NCBI GenBank assembly: GCA_035575035.1
Contig: DATLYH010000335.1
Coordinates: 1-40,937 of the forward strand
DNA length: 40,937 bases
Direction: 5' to 3'
Source: DATLYH01 sp035575035
GTDB taxonomy: Bacteria > Planctomycetota > Planctomycetia > Gemmatales > Gemmataceae
A model generated the notes under the pieces. It was not told the origin of the DNA and did no database searches. It was given only the letters and a program-made list of their open reading frames with translations. Of the stretch, positions 1-8,618 are shown piece after piece (position 1 is the stretch's first letter; the number at the start of each line of letters is the position of its first letter). The translations under genes and the position numbers were made by a program.

Positions 1-1070
1 CCTTCTCCAACGCCTTCAGCACCACCCAGTCCAGCTCCCGCCGCAACGCCGCCACCAACGCCCCACCCTCCATCTGCCGCTGCGCCGACAGCCGCGCCAA
101 CGCCTCCCCCGAATGACTCAAGCGCGTGCTCGGCCGCTCCGGCTCCTCCTCCTTGATGGCCATCAACAATGCCACCATCGCCGAACCACGCACCCGCTCC
201 AAGGCCAACGGCGTCGTCCCTGTCAACAACTCGTACAGCAACACCCCCAGCGAATAGACATCGCTGCGCGTGTCAATGTCCTGGTTGTTCAACTCCGCCT
301 GCTCTGGACTCATGTACTGAATGGTGCCGACTACCGCCCCCAAAGCGGTGTACATCGTCTTGTCGGTCAGCTTCCCCCCGGTCGCCTTGGCCACGCCAAA
401 GTCAATCACCTTGACCACCGGCCGACCATCAAACGAGGCCACCAGGACGTTGGACGGCTTCAGGTCGCGGTGGATGATCCCCTTCTGATGGGCGTGCTGC
501 ACCGCCTGGCAAACCTGGACGAACAGCTCCAGCCTTTGCCGCAGGCTGAGCTTGTTGCGATCGCAATAGTCGGTGATGGGGATGCCCTTGACCAGTTCCA
601 TGACGAAGTAGGGTCGGCCGCTGGGGGTGGTGCCGGCGTCGAAGACGCGGGCGATGTGGGGGTGGTCCATCAGGGCCAGGGCTTGCCGCTCGGCCTCGAA
701 GCGGGCGATGACCTGGCGGCTGTCCATGCCGGGTTTGATGATCTTGAGGGCGACCTTGCGGCGGACCGGCTCTTGCTGCTCGGCCATCCAGACAGTGCCC
801 ATGCCCCCTTCGCCGATTTGTTCCAGCAGCTTGTAGCGGCCGGCGATGAGGCTGCCGGGCTGTTCGCTCGCTTCGCTCTGTGGCGGCTGGCCGGCGTCGG
901 CGTTGGCGGGGTCGGCCGGCGGCAGGGTCTCTCGGTCCGCGATCGGGACGCTGGCCTCGTGCGAGGGGTCGGTCAGGCCGGCTTCGGATAAGCAGCGGGG
1001 ACACAGGCCGGCGGGAGCTTCGGGCGGCAAAGCCGCGCCGCACTGGGGACAGGTTGTCGGGGCGCTCATG
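1..1070 (-). CDS. Serine/threonine protein kinase, N-terminal part (runs off left edge)
   Basis: Translation from ATG at 1070 stays open to base 3, giving 356 residues without a stop, so the gene is cut by the window. A zinc-ribbon-like pair of CxxC motifs (C7/C10, C23/C26) is followed by an acidic, Pro-rich linker. A Hanks-type kinase domain starts near residue 79: glycine loop GEGGMG at 86-91, VALK with Lys109, HRDLKPSN at 200-207, DFG at 223-225, and an SPE motif after the activation segment. All catalytic residues are present, so an active kinase is expected. GGAGG lies 7 bases before the ATG. In planctomycetes this architecture usually continues into a membrane segment plus WD40 or TPR repeats; that part is outside the window. 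The kinase phosphorylates protein Ser/Thr residues; its targets are unknown. Confidence 0.93.
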
Positions 1071-1439
1071 GACAGACCTCCACTGGGTTCAGAGTCATGC
1101 CCCTTGCTTCGGTCCCGACCGCTGGTGTCCCTATTATCTCTATTACGAAGAAAAAATCCAAAAAGGTAACAGCCGGCGGCCCGCAATGGTTCCCCGAACC
1201 AGGGCGGCGACGTTGACCCGCCTCCCCGGCCGCAGTAGACTCAAACTTCCCTCAACGACAACAACCGGTGACGAGGCGGCGCCGGGTTCGGCCGGGAGCT
1301 CTGGTTTGGATGTATGGATCGGCCTTGCGCAAAACGACCGGTTGGGGAAGGCCGCTTTGGTTCCGCGACGGTAGCCTGCTCCGCGCCCCGGCTGAGGAAG
1401 GTTCTCCGCGACGGGAAGGACTGAGCGAGGCGCCGACCT
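1071..1439. other. Intergenic region between divergent kinase and reductase genes
   Basis: This stretch separates the minus-strand kinase from the plus-strand reductase, so it should hold both promoters. An AT-rich patch at about 1133-1170 stands out and could contain the kinase promoter. I could not find a convincing pair of -35 and -10 boxes. The open frames here look like chance GC-rich frames and none resembles a known protein. Confidence 0.5.
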
Positions 1440-2315
1440 ATGCGTTTCCTCATAACCGGCGCCAGCGGGCAGCTCGGCGCCTACCTACTGCGCGTGCTCA
1501 AGGAACAGGGCCGGGAAGTGATCGCCTGGAGCGGCTCACGCACCGGCTCCCTTCTCGGTGTTCCCCTGCGGCCGGTGGACCTGGCCGACCCAGACGGCGT
1601 TGCCCGCGCCTTCGGTGCGGCCCGGCCGGATGTGGTGATCCATGCGGCGGCGATGGCGAATGTGGCCGACTGCCGGCGCGACCCCCAGCGGGCCGAACAG
1701 GTCAACATCGACGGTACCGCCCGGTTGGCGGAATGGGCCGATCGGATGCGGGCGCGGCTGCTGTTGGTGTCCACCGACCTGGTCTTTGACGGCGAAAAGG
1801 GCTGGTACACCGAGACGGATACACCGGCCCCGCTCTCCATCTACGGGCGCACCAAGCTGGCCGCAGAGCAGGCGGTGCTGGCAACCCCCCGCGGTGCGGT
1901 GGCACGCGTCAGCCTGCTATTTGGGCCGACGCTGGCCGGCCGGCCTTCCTTCTTCGACGAGCAGCTAGCCGCCCTGCGCGAGCGCCGGCCGCTGCACCTG
2001 TTCGCCGATGAATGGCGGACGCCGCTGGCCCTGCTCATCGCCGCCCAGGCGCTGGCGGCACTGGCCGTGTCCGACTTCACCGGCCTGATCCACCTCGGCG
2101 GGCCGGAGCGCCTCAGCCGGCTGGAGATGGGCCAACGGCTGGCCGCAGCGCTGGGACTGGACCCCTCGGTGATCGTCCCCGCCGCCCGCGCCAGCTTCCC
2201 CGCCGCAGAGCCCCGGCCGCGCGATGTGTCGCTGGACAGCAGCCGGTGGCGGTCCCTTTTCCCCGCCCAGCCCTGGCCTGACTGGGATGAGGCGCTCGGC
2301 GAGATGATGCCTTGA
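1440..2315 (+). CDS. RmlD-like NAD(P)-dependent sugar-nucleotide reductase (SDR family)
   Basis: The 291-residue product is an extended short-chain dehydrogenase of the dTDP-4-dehydrorhamnose reductase (RmlD) type. The N-terminal Rossmann nucleotide-binding motif GASGQLG is at residues 7-13. The catalytic pair is Tyr135 and Lys139 in a YGRTK context, with a Ser-Thr-Asp stretch (STDLVFDG) near 111-118. The length matches the family. RmlD proteins reduce a 4-keto-6-deoxy sugar nucleotide, usually in surface polysaccharide synthesis. No rmlA, rmlB or rmlC gene is nearby, so the exact substrate is open and a general sugar-nucleotide or epimerase-like role is possible. The ATG at 1440 has only a weak GAGG about 10 bases upstream. 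Confidence 0.85.
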   Translation: MRFLITGASGQLGAYLLRVLKEQGREVIAWSGSRTGSLLGVPLRPVDLADPDGVARAFGAARPDVVIHAAAMANVADCRRDPQRAEQVNIDGTARLAEWADRMRARLLLVSTDLVFDGEKGWYTETDTPAPLSIYGRTKLAAEQAVLATPRGAVARVSLLFGPTLAGRPSFFDEQLAALRERRPLHLFADEWRTPLALLIAAQALAALAVSDFTGLIHLGGPERLSRLEMGQRLAAALGLDPSVIVPAARASFPAAEPRPRDVSLDSSRWRSLFPAQPWPDWDEALGEMMP

Positions 2316-2356
2316 GGGCCGGGGACCAGGCCGCCCATTTTTTCTTGCGTGCTTAT

Positions 2357-2385
2357 TTGACAATCCCCGCGCGGTGATCTACTTT
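2357..2385 (+). promoter_or_regulatory. Sigma70-type promoter for the Flp pilin gene
   Basis: A perfect TTGACA box at 2357-2362 is followed, after a 17-base spacer, by TACTTT at 2380-2385. Transcription would start near 2392 and leave a leader of about 158 bases before the pilin ATG at 2550. The position just after the reductase stop at 2315 fits an independently transcribed pilin. Box sequence and spacing are seen; promoter activity is inferred. Confidence 0.55.
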
Positions 2386-2549
2386 TGCTTCGTTCCCCTC
2401 TTGAATCCCATCGCCAATGTCCTGATTCTCCCCGGGAACGACTGCCCGTCCATGTCCGTTCCGAATCGCCCGTTGTGTGTGGAAATCCGGTCAAAGACCG
2501 GCCCATTGTCCCATCGTCTCTGTGAAGTTCTCAAAAGGAGAACAGGGTC

Positions 2550-2738
2550 ATGCGCAAGTTCGCACAGCACGTCGTTGAGTTCCTGAAGCAGGAAGACGGC
2601 CCGACCGCGGTCGAGTACGCCGTCATGCTGGCGTTGATCATCGTCGTCTGCCTGGCGGCTATCGGCACGCTCGGCAACAACGCCAACGCCACCTTCACCA
2701 CCGTCGGCACGGCTGTCGGCAGCACCACCGGCAGCTGA
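2550..2738 (+). CDS. Flp/Fap-type pilin subunit
   Basis: The 62-residue product has the Flp pilin layout: a short basic leader, then GPTAVEYAVMLALI, in which the Glu-Tyr pair of mature Flp pilins is visible, then one hydrophobic helix (about residues 25-45) and a short Thr/Ser/Gly-rich tail. Flp pilins are cut by a TadV-type prepilin peptidase and assembled by the Tad secretion machinery into adhesive pili. No tad, rcp or peptidase gene is in the window, so this copy is detached from its assembly genes. AAGGAG at 2535-2540 is 9 bases before the ATG, and a recognisable promoter lies upstream. Confidence 0.9.
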   Translation: MRKFAQHVVEFLKQEDGPTAVEYAVMLALIIVVCLAAIGTLGNNANATFTTVGTAVGSTTGS

Positions 2739-2764
2739 GCCAACGGTCCCGATATGGCCGCAGC

Positions 2765-2804
2765 GGGGGCTGCCCGTGCCGCGGTCAGGCGCGGGCAGTC
2801 CCCC
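2765..2804 (+). terminator. GC-rich hairpin after the pilin gene
   Basis: GGGGGCTGCCCG pairs with CGGGCAGTCCCC apart from one bulged base, leaving a loop of about 15 bases, 26 bases after the pilin stop. There is no T-tract, so it may stabilise the 3' end or act as a weak terminator rather than a classical intrinsic terminator. Confidence 0.5.
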
Positions 2805-3133
2805 GGCGGTTCTGCCTTCCGTCCCGCTTTTCACCTCTGACAAGGATTATCCCCCGCCCCCTTGAATGGTTCCCCCGGCCGGCCCGTCCCTGTCACATTG
2901 GCAGAGCCACCGGATACACTGGCAGGTCGGCCGGCATCGGGAAGGGACCGGCCAACTGCGGCTTGATTTCTTTTCCAACGGATGATCTATTAACAGAAGG
3001 GGTTAGAACTCCTGACCCGCGGACGACCCCCTGCCGGTACGTGATTTGCTACCCCGCCCCTGGTAAGTGGGGGGAAACCTCCCGGGGATCGTGCCGCCGG
3101 GCCTTGAGAGGACGGCCGGACGAGGTGAGCGGC

Positions 3134-3532
3134 ATGACGGTACTGTCACACCCCCAGCAGTACTCTATCCTCATAACCGATGACGACCGCAGCTGCCGAG
3201 AAGCCCTGCGGGACATCATGGAGCCGGAAGGGTTCCGGACGTTCCTGGCGTCCTCGGGGGAGGAAGCGGTCGATATCGTCCGAGAGCAGGCGGTCCATCT
3301 GGCCCTGCTCGACATGCACATGCCGACGCTGACGGGATTGGAGACGCTGGGCCTGATGCGACAGATCAATGCCTGCTTGCCCTGCATCCTGGTCACGGCC
3401 GACCCCGACGAGAGGTTGATCCGCCAGGCTTACCAGGCCCGCGCGTACAGCGTCATCCCCAAGCCGGTCAGCAAGAACGTGGTCCTGTACACTGTGGTCC
3501 GCGCCCTGGTGCGCTCATACGGCAGCGGTTGA
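3134..3532 (+). CDS. Stand-alone receiver-domain response regulator (CheY-like)
   Basis: From the ATG at 3134 the product is 132 residues and consists almost only of a receiver domain. The acidic pocket is D16-D18, the phospho-acceptor is Asp60 in LLDMHMP, the switch Thr is T88 and the conserved Lys is K110 followed by Pro. There is no DNA-binding or enzymatic output domain, so it most likely acts by protein-protein contact, as CheY or Spo0F do. The frame is open upstream to 2963, but the added residues look non-coding and the ATG at 3134 has GAGG nearby. No histidine kinase is adjacent; the only neighbours are a Flp pilin and GroES. Confidence 0.88.
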   Translation: MTVLSHPQQYSILITDDDRSCREALRDIMEPEGFRTFLASSGEEAVDIVREQAVHLALLDMHMPTLTGLETLGLMRQINACLPCILVTADPDERLIRQAYQARAYSVIPKPVSKNVVLYTVVRALVRSYGSG

Positions 3533-3583
3533 CCTGCCGGCGGCCGGGGCGACCTGTTCCAGCAAGAAGGAGCGAATCGCAAC

Positions 3584-3874
3584 ATGAAAGTTGTCCCCCT
3601 CAACGACAAGATCGTGGTCAAGCGCCTGGAGGCCGAGGAAAAGACGGCCGGCGGCATTGTCCTACCGGACACCGCCAAGGAGAAACCGAAGCAGGGCAAG
3701 GTGCTGAGCCTGGGCGAGGGCAAGTTGCTGGAGAGCGGCAAGCGGGCCCCCTTCCAGGTCAAGGAGGGCGACCGCGTCCTGTTCTCCTCCTATGCCGGCA
3801 GCGAAGTCACCCTGGACGGGGAAGAATACCTGATCATGACCGAGGATGATATCCTGGCCGTGATCGAGTCCTGA
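3584..3874 (+). CDS. groES: Co-chaperonin GroES (Cpn10)
   Basis: The 96-residue product matches GroES over its full length: PLNDKIVVKRLE at the start, the mobile-loop segment with GGIVLP near residues 24-29, and the Gly-rich strand segments ending EYLIMTEDDILAVIE. GroES forms a heptameric lid on GroEL and caps the folding chamber in the cytoplasm. An AAGGAG site precedes the ATG by about 10 bases. It is not followed by groEL: the next gene on the same strand encodes a spermidine-synthase-like membrane protein. Planctomycetes often carry several groES/groEL copies, so this is probably one of a set, but that is inference. Confidence 0.95.
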   Translation: MKVVPLNDKIVVKRLEAEEKTAGGIVLPDTAKEKPKQGKVLSLGEGKLLESGKRAPFQVKEGDRVLFSSYAGSEVTLDGEEYLIMTEDDILAVIES

Positions 3875-4182
3875 CCGCGGATGATGTCCCTGTGATCGAG
3901 CGTGGCTGGCTGGGGCGAAGCGCCGGCAGCGGGACTTTGCAGACTCCGCCCCGGCCAGCCCGAACGACAGGGTGGCGGAGTGCCAGGGTTCCGGCTGACC
4001 GGCCGGGGTCTTAGCGTTCGCTCTCCGGAGGTAGGCCCGGCCGAACGCCTGCTTCCCCCGCCGTGTCCTTTGCCGAACGAGACCCCTCTTTGGTTTTCCA
4101 TTTCCAATCTCCACCGACTCCCTTAGGATGATAGGACCTGTTCGCTTTGTCCCTGGAAACGGCTTCGTGCGGAGGTTCTCCC
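3875..4182. other. Intergenic region, nothing assigned
   Basis: Between the groES stop and the start of the next gene I see no credible coding frame, strong hairpin or clear promoter. The only functional element recognised is the GGAGG at 4171-4175, which serves the downstream TTG start. Confidence 0.5.
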
Positions 4183-6774
4183 TTGCTGCTCCCTCCCGTG
4201 CTGATGCTCGGCCTCTTTGCCTTCACACTCTTCCTTAGCGCCACGCTGCTGTTTTTGGTCCAGCCGATGATCGGCAAGATGATGCTGCCGCACCTCGGCG
4301 GCACGCCGGCGGTCTGGAACACCTGCATGGTCTTCTTCCAGGCGGTGCTGCTGTTGGGCTACGCCTACGCCCACGCCACCACCACCTGGCTCAGTTTGCG
4401 GGCCCGCATCCTGCTGCATGCCGTCGTGCTGCTCATTCCGGTGGTCGTCTTGCCCATCAGCGTGGCCGAGACCTGGGCCCCCCGGGCCGACGCCAACCCC
4501 GTGCCCGCTGTGCTCGGGTTGCTCTTTATCACGGCCGGCTTGCCGTTCTTTGTGGTTTCCACCAGCGCCCCGCTGCTGCAAAAGTGGTTCGCCAGCACCG
4601 GCCACCCCGCAGCCCGGGACCCCTACTTCCTCTATGGAGCCAGCAACCTCGGCAGCATGCTCGCCCTGGTCGCCTACCCCGCCCTGGTCGAACCGCACTT
4701 CAACGTCGCCCAACAGAGCGTCTACTGGTCGCTCGGCTATGGGGCGCTGGCCGTGCTCACGCTGGGCTGTGCCGCCCTGGTCTGGACGTCGGGGACCACT
4801 GCCCCGGCCGAGGCGGAGGGGAAGAAGGAAGGGAAGTGGGCCAAGCTCGAGCCGGGCCCGCGCGGCTCCACCGGCATCACGCCGCCCCCTCCGCTCCGAC
4901 CTGCCCCGGCCCGTCCCGGCCGCCGTCCCCGCCCTGAACCCGGGCCGCGGCCGCTGGAGACGGCCGTCACCCCGCTGGAACGGCTGCACTGGGTGGCACT
5001 GGCCTTCGTACCGAGCAGCCTGATGCTGGGGGCAACCACCTACATCACCACCGACGTGGCCGCCATCCCGCTACTGTGGGTGCTACCGCTGGGCCTGTAC
5101 CTGCTCAGCTTCATTCTGGTCTTCTCACGGCTGCCCGGCTTCATCCACAAGGCGATGGTAGTGGCACTGCCGCTTTTGCTCCTGTTGTTGGTCTTCATGA
5201 TGATGTCGAACATCCCCGGGCGGAGTTTCTTCTTCAGCGCTTTGGTGTGGAAGATCGGCATCCACCTGCTCGTACTGTTCGTCGCTGCCATGGTCTGCCA
5301 CGGCGAGCTGGCCCGGCGCCGGCCGTCCACCAGCCACCTGACTGAGTACTATCTGCTGATGTCGGTCGGCGGCGTGCTGGGCGGCGTCTTCAACGCCCTG
5401 GTCGCCCCGCTGATCTTCACCAGTGTTGGTATTGTCGAGTATCCCCTGGCGATGATCCTGGCCCTGATGCTCCTGCCGCGCGATCCCAACGAGGACAAGA
5501 GCCGCGAGGCCTTCTTCAAGGACTTTGGCTACCCGGCCGCTCTGGGGGTGCTGTCGTTGATCCTTATCTCAGGGTTGATCCTCATTCAGCTCAAGCTCCA
5601 TGAGCTTCGCCTTTTTGTCTGGGAGGACACCAGCCGGCTGGATAACTTCTTGGAGAATTATGGCGAGCAGATCGAGGGGGCCTTTGCCAAGATCATCCGT
5701 TACGGGGTGCCGGTGGTCCTGTGCTACCTGTTCGTGGACCGGCCGCTGCGGCTGGCGCTGGGGGTCGGCGCCATCTTGCTGGCTCATGGCTTCGTGGAGC
5801 GCGCCAACAATGACATCATCCGCCAAGAGCGGAGCTTCTTCGGCGTGCTTAAAGTGGAGGAGGAGGGCCAGTTCCGCAAACTGGTCCACGGCACCACGCT
5901 GCACGGCACGCAGCGCTACCGCTGGGACAACCGCTCGCGTTTGCTGACGGTGCGGACTTACTTCCCGCTGCTGGCCTCGGCCGACCCCAGTCAGACCGTC
6001 TGTTACTGGGCGGCGATCCAGGACGAGTGGGTCGAGCCGACCCGCGAGGCGCTGACGTACTACCACCGCACCGGACCAATGGGCCAGATCATGCGGGAGT
6101 TCCGCGGGCCCAAGCGCAAGGAGCACTACGCCGTCATCGGCCTGGGGACCGGCAGCATGGCCAGCTTCGCCGAGGCTGGCCAGAAGGTCACTTTTTACGA
6201 CATCGACAAGGCTGTCAAGGAAATCGCGACCGATCCCCGTTATTTCACCTACGTCTCCGATGCCCGAGAGCGCGGGGCCCAGGTGGAGATCGTCCTCGGC
6301 GACGCTCGCGTCCGGCTGAAGGAGGAGATCCAGGACGAGAAGAATGAGCGCCACCACCATCGGTACGGGCTGCTGGTCATCGACGCCTTCAGCTCCGACG
6401 CCATCCCCATGCACCTGATCACCAAGGAGGCGGTGGAGATTTACTTGAAGAAGCTGGCCGACGACGGCGTGTTGGTCTTCCACATTTCCAACCGCCACCT
6501 CAATCTGGAGCCGGTCCTGGCCAACCTGGCCGAGGCCGTTGAGCCGCCCCTGGTGGGTTATGTGCAGACGGACGGGGACGACGACATCCCCGAGAAGGCC
6601 GCCTCAACCTGGGTGATTATGGCGCGCAAGAAGGAAGACTTCGGCGGACTGCTGGAGTTGAAGCGGGCCAGCGGCAAGCCGCGCTGGGAGCCGCTGGAGG
6701 ACAAGAAGAACCCCGCGGTCGGCGTCTGGACCGACCACTTCTCGAACATCCTCAAGGTGTTCCACTGGCGGTGA
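4183..6774 (+). CDS. Membrane protein with C-terminal spermidine-synthase-like domain
   Basis: The start chosen is TTG at 4183, because GGAGG at 4171-4175 sits 7 bases upstream; the frame is open to 4147, but that TTG has no ribosome site. The product is 863 residues. Most of the first 430 residues form many hydrophobic helices (MFS/spermidine-synthase fusion type), broken by a Pro-, Arg- and Lys-rich insert around residues 205-265. A further membrane patch follows before the C-terminal domain. That domain carries the nucleotide-binding GLGTGSMASF motif, an acidic YDID strand end and the DAFSSDAIP segment typical of SpeE-like aminopropyltransferase folds. Soluble SpeE is about 290 residues, so this is the long membrane-fused class. 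That class is widespread in planctomycetes and its substrate is usually unknown; polyamine synthesis is only one possibility. Confidence 0.85.
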   Translation: MLLPPVLMLGLFAFTLFLSATLLFLVQPMIGKMMLPHLGGTPAVWNTCMVFFQAVLLLGYAYAHATTTWLSLRARILLHAVVLLIPVVVLPISVAETWAPRADANPVPAVLGLLFITAGLPFFVVSTSAPLLQKWFASTGHPAARDPYFLYGASNLGSMLALVAYPALVEPHFNVAQQSVYWSLGYGALAVLTLGCAALVWTSGTTAPAEAEGKKEGKWAKLEPGPRGSTGITPPPPLRPAPARPGRRPRPEPGPRPLETAVTPLERLHWVALAFVPSSLMLGATTYITTDVAAIPLLWVLPLGLYLLSFILVFSRLPGFIHKAMVVALPLLLLLLVFMMMSNIPGRSFFFSALVWKIGIHLLVLFVAAMVCHGELARRRPSTSHLTEYYLLMSVGGVLGGVFNALVAPLIFTSVGIVEYPLAMILALMLLPRDPNEDKSREAFFKDFGYPAALGVLSLILISGLILIQLKLHELRLFVWEDTSRLDNFLENYGEQIEGAFAKIIRYGVPVVLCYLFVDRPLRLALGVGAILLAHGFVERANNDIIRQERSFFGVLKVEEEGQFRKLVHGTTLHGTQRYRWDNRSRLLTVRTYFPLLASADPSQTVCYWAAIQDEWVEPTREALTYYHRTGPMGQIMREFRGPKRKEHYAVIGLGTGSMASFAEAGQKVTFYDIDKAVKEIATDPRYFTYVSDARERGAQVEIVLGDARVRLKEEIQDEKNERHHHRYGLLVIDAFSSDAIPMHLITKEAVEIYLKKLADDGVLVFHISNRHLNLEPVLANLAEAVEPPLVGYVQTDGDDDIPEKAASTWVIMARKKEDFGGLLELKRASGKPRWEPLEDKKNPAVGVWTDHFSNILKVFHWR

Positions 6775-6783
6775 CCGAGGTGA

Positions 6784-6836
6784 CCGCTTGCAGCTTAGTG
6801 CTCGCCTCGCCGAGGCGAGCACTAAGCTGCAAGCGG
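6784..6836. repeat. Perfect 26-base inverted repeat between convergent genes
   Basis: The arms 6784-6809 and 6811-6836 are exact reverse complements over 26 bases, with one base between them. The element fills most of the 74-base gap between two genes that end towards each other. It could act as a bidirectional transcription terminator. Its length, perfection and similarity in style to other palindromes in the window also fit a dispersed REP-like element. Confidence 0.85.
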
Positions 6837-6848
6837 CGAAGAAGATGT

Positions 6849-8618
6849 TCACCCCTTGGGCGGCGGCGCGTCGGATTCGTCCTTGGCTGTCGCAACCACC
6901 TGGGGGCCGTCATGGTGCTCCGGCGAGGTCGGGGCAGCCGACCGGCCCTCCGGGGCGAAGCGGGCCAAATACTCGGGCATCTCGATGCCGCCGATGTCCT
7001 TCATCACCTGCATCATCGGCGGCAGCACTCGGGCCATGCTCTGCAAGAAGTGGGCGGTGCTGGTCGTACCGTTGCCGTTGGCCCCGCCCCCTTCCCAGAC
7101 GACCACCTTGTCGAACTTGATGTTGGAGATGGCCTGGGCCGCCGTCTGGGCCAGGGTATCGAGGTGCTCCAGCATCAGCATCTGGAAGGCCTGGGAAGCG
7201 CCGCCGCAGGCCTCGATGATCCGCCGCAGGCCTTCCCCCTTCTTGGCCAGGATCTCATACTGGCCGCGGGCCTCGGCCTCGAGCTTGGCGTAGATGGCCT
7301 GGGCCTGGCCCTCCGCCTCGATACGGCGTTTTTCGGCTTCGGCTTCGGCCTCGACGATGATCTTAGCCTTCTCCGCCTTGGCCGGCGCTTCCAACGCCGC
7401 CCGCCGCTCCGCCTCGACGCGCTCGGCCTGGGCCAGAGCGGCCTTGGTCAGGGCGCGGTTCTGCGCCTCCTGCACGGCGGCCTCGGCCTCGCGCTTGCGG
7501 GTCTCGCCGAGCTGGTACGCCTCGGCCTGTTTGACCTGGAGCTGGGCCTGGGCCAGGGCGATCTTGGCCTGGGCCTCGGCCTCGCCGGCGACCGCCTTGG
7601 CGTTGGCCTCGGCAATGGCGATGCGCATCTGCCGCTCGGCGTCCTTGACCTGGGCCTCGCGCTCGAAAGCCGCGGTCTGCTCGCCGACCTTCTGCTCCTT
7701 TTCCAGCTGAGCGATGCGGACCGCCTGCTGTCGCTGGACTTCCTTGATCTGGGCCTCGCGCTCCATCGCCGCCGTCTGTTCGCCGACCTTCTGTTCCTTT
7801 TCCAACTGGGCAATGCGGACCGTCTGGTCGCGCAGGGCCTCGCGGGTGCCGATCTCGCGCACCTTGACGGCGTTGGCCACCTGGATGGCCTTCTCACGCT
7901 CGGCCTCGGCGACGCCGATCTGGCCGAGCTTCTCCTGCTCGGCCACCTCGACCTTGGCTTTCTGGACCGCCTGGCTGGCGGCCTTGCGGCCGATGGCCTC
8001 GATGTAGCCCGACTCGTCGGTGATGTCGGTGATGTTGACGTTGATCAGCACCAGGCCGATCTTCTTCAGCTCCGGCTCCAACGATGTCTGGATGTTGTGC
8101 AGAAACTTGTCGCGGTCGCGGTTGATCTCCTCGATGTGCATCGAGGCGATCACCTGGCGGAGTTGGCCGAAGATGATGTCGCCGGCCTGCTGCTTGATCT
8201 CGTCCGTGCTCAAGTGGAGCAGGCGGATGGCGGCATTGTTCATCGTCTCGGGGTCGGTGCCGATGCCGACGGTGAAGACGCTGGGGACGTTGACGCGGAT
8301 GTTCTCGGCCGACAGGGCCCCTTTGAGGGGGATCTCGATCTGGATCGGTTCCAGACTGAGATAGGCGTATTCCTGGATGAGCGGCCAGACGAAGGCCGCT
8401 CCGCCGTGAATGGGCCGCGACGCCATGCCGCCGCCCACCTTGCCGGAGATGACCAGGATCTGGTCGGGCCGGCACCGCTTGTAGCGGTTCATGAGCAGCA
8501 GCAGAAAACTGAAGAAGACGAGGGCCAGGAAGACCGGCACCAGCACCAGCCAGGGGAAATCGAAATCGGACGCGGGCGCCCCGGGCCGGCCCTGGGCAAG
8601 CAACAAGGTGTTAAGCAT
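6849..8618 (-). CDS. Flotillin-like SPFH-domain membrane protein
   Basis: The 589-residue product has one N-terminal membrane helix (about 22-43), an SPFH/band-7 domain (about 45-210) and a long Ala/Glu-rich coiled-coil region (about 210-460) typical of the flotillin class, followed by a Gly-rich patch and a polar tail. Flotillins oligomerise at the membrane inner face and organise microdomains. Residues 265-297 and 298-330 form a tandem 33-residue duplication. The ATG at 8618 lies inside the end of the upstream NfeD-like gene (8-base overlap), so the two are probably translationally coupled, a pairing well known for SPFH and NfeD proteins. The long opposite-strand frame covering this gene is a codon-bias shadow. 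Confidence 0.92.
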   Translation of the reverse strand: MLNTLLLAQGRPGAPASDFDFPWLVLVPVFLALVFFSFLLLLMNRYKRCRPDQILVISGKVGGGMASRPIHGGAAFVWPLIQEYAYLSLEPIQIEIPLKGALSAENIRVNVPSVFTVGIGTDPETMNNAAIRLLHLSTDEIKQQAGDIIFGQLRQVIASMHIEEINRDRDKFLHNIQTSLEPELKKIGLVLINVNITDITDESGYIEAIGRKAASQAVQKAKVEVAEQEKLGQIGVAEAEREKAIQVANAVKVREIGTREALRDQTVRIAQLEKEQKVGEQTAAMEREAQIKEVQRQQAVRIAQLEKEQKVGEQTAAFEREAQVKDAERQMRIAIAEANAKAVAGEAEAQAKIALAQAQLQVKQAEAYQLGETRKREAEAAVQEAQNRALTKAALAQAERVEAERRAALEAPAKAEKAKIIVEAEAEAEKRRIEAEGQAQAIYAKLEAEARGQYEILAKKGEGLRRIIEACGGASQAFQMLMLEHLDTLAQTAAQAISNIKFDKVVVWEGGGANGNGTTSTAHFLQSMARVLPPMMQVMKDIGGIEMPEYLARFAPEGRSAAPTSPEHHDGPQVVATAKDESDAPPPKG

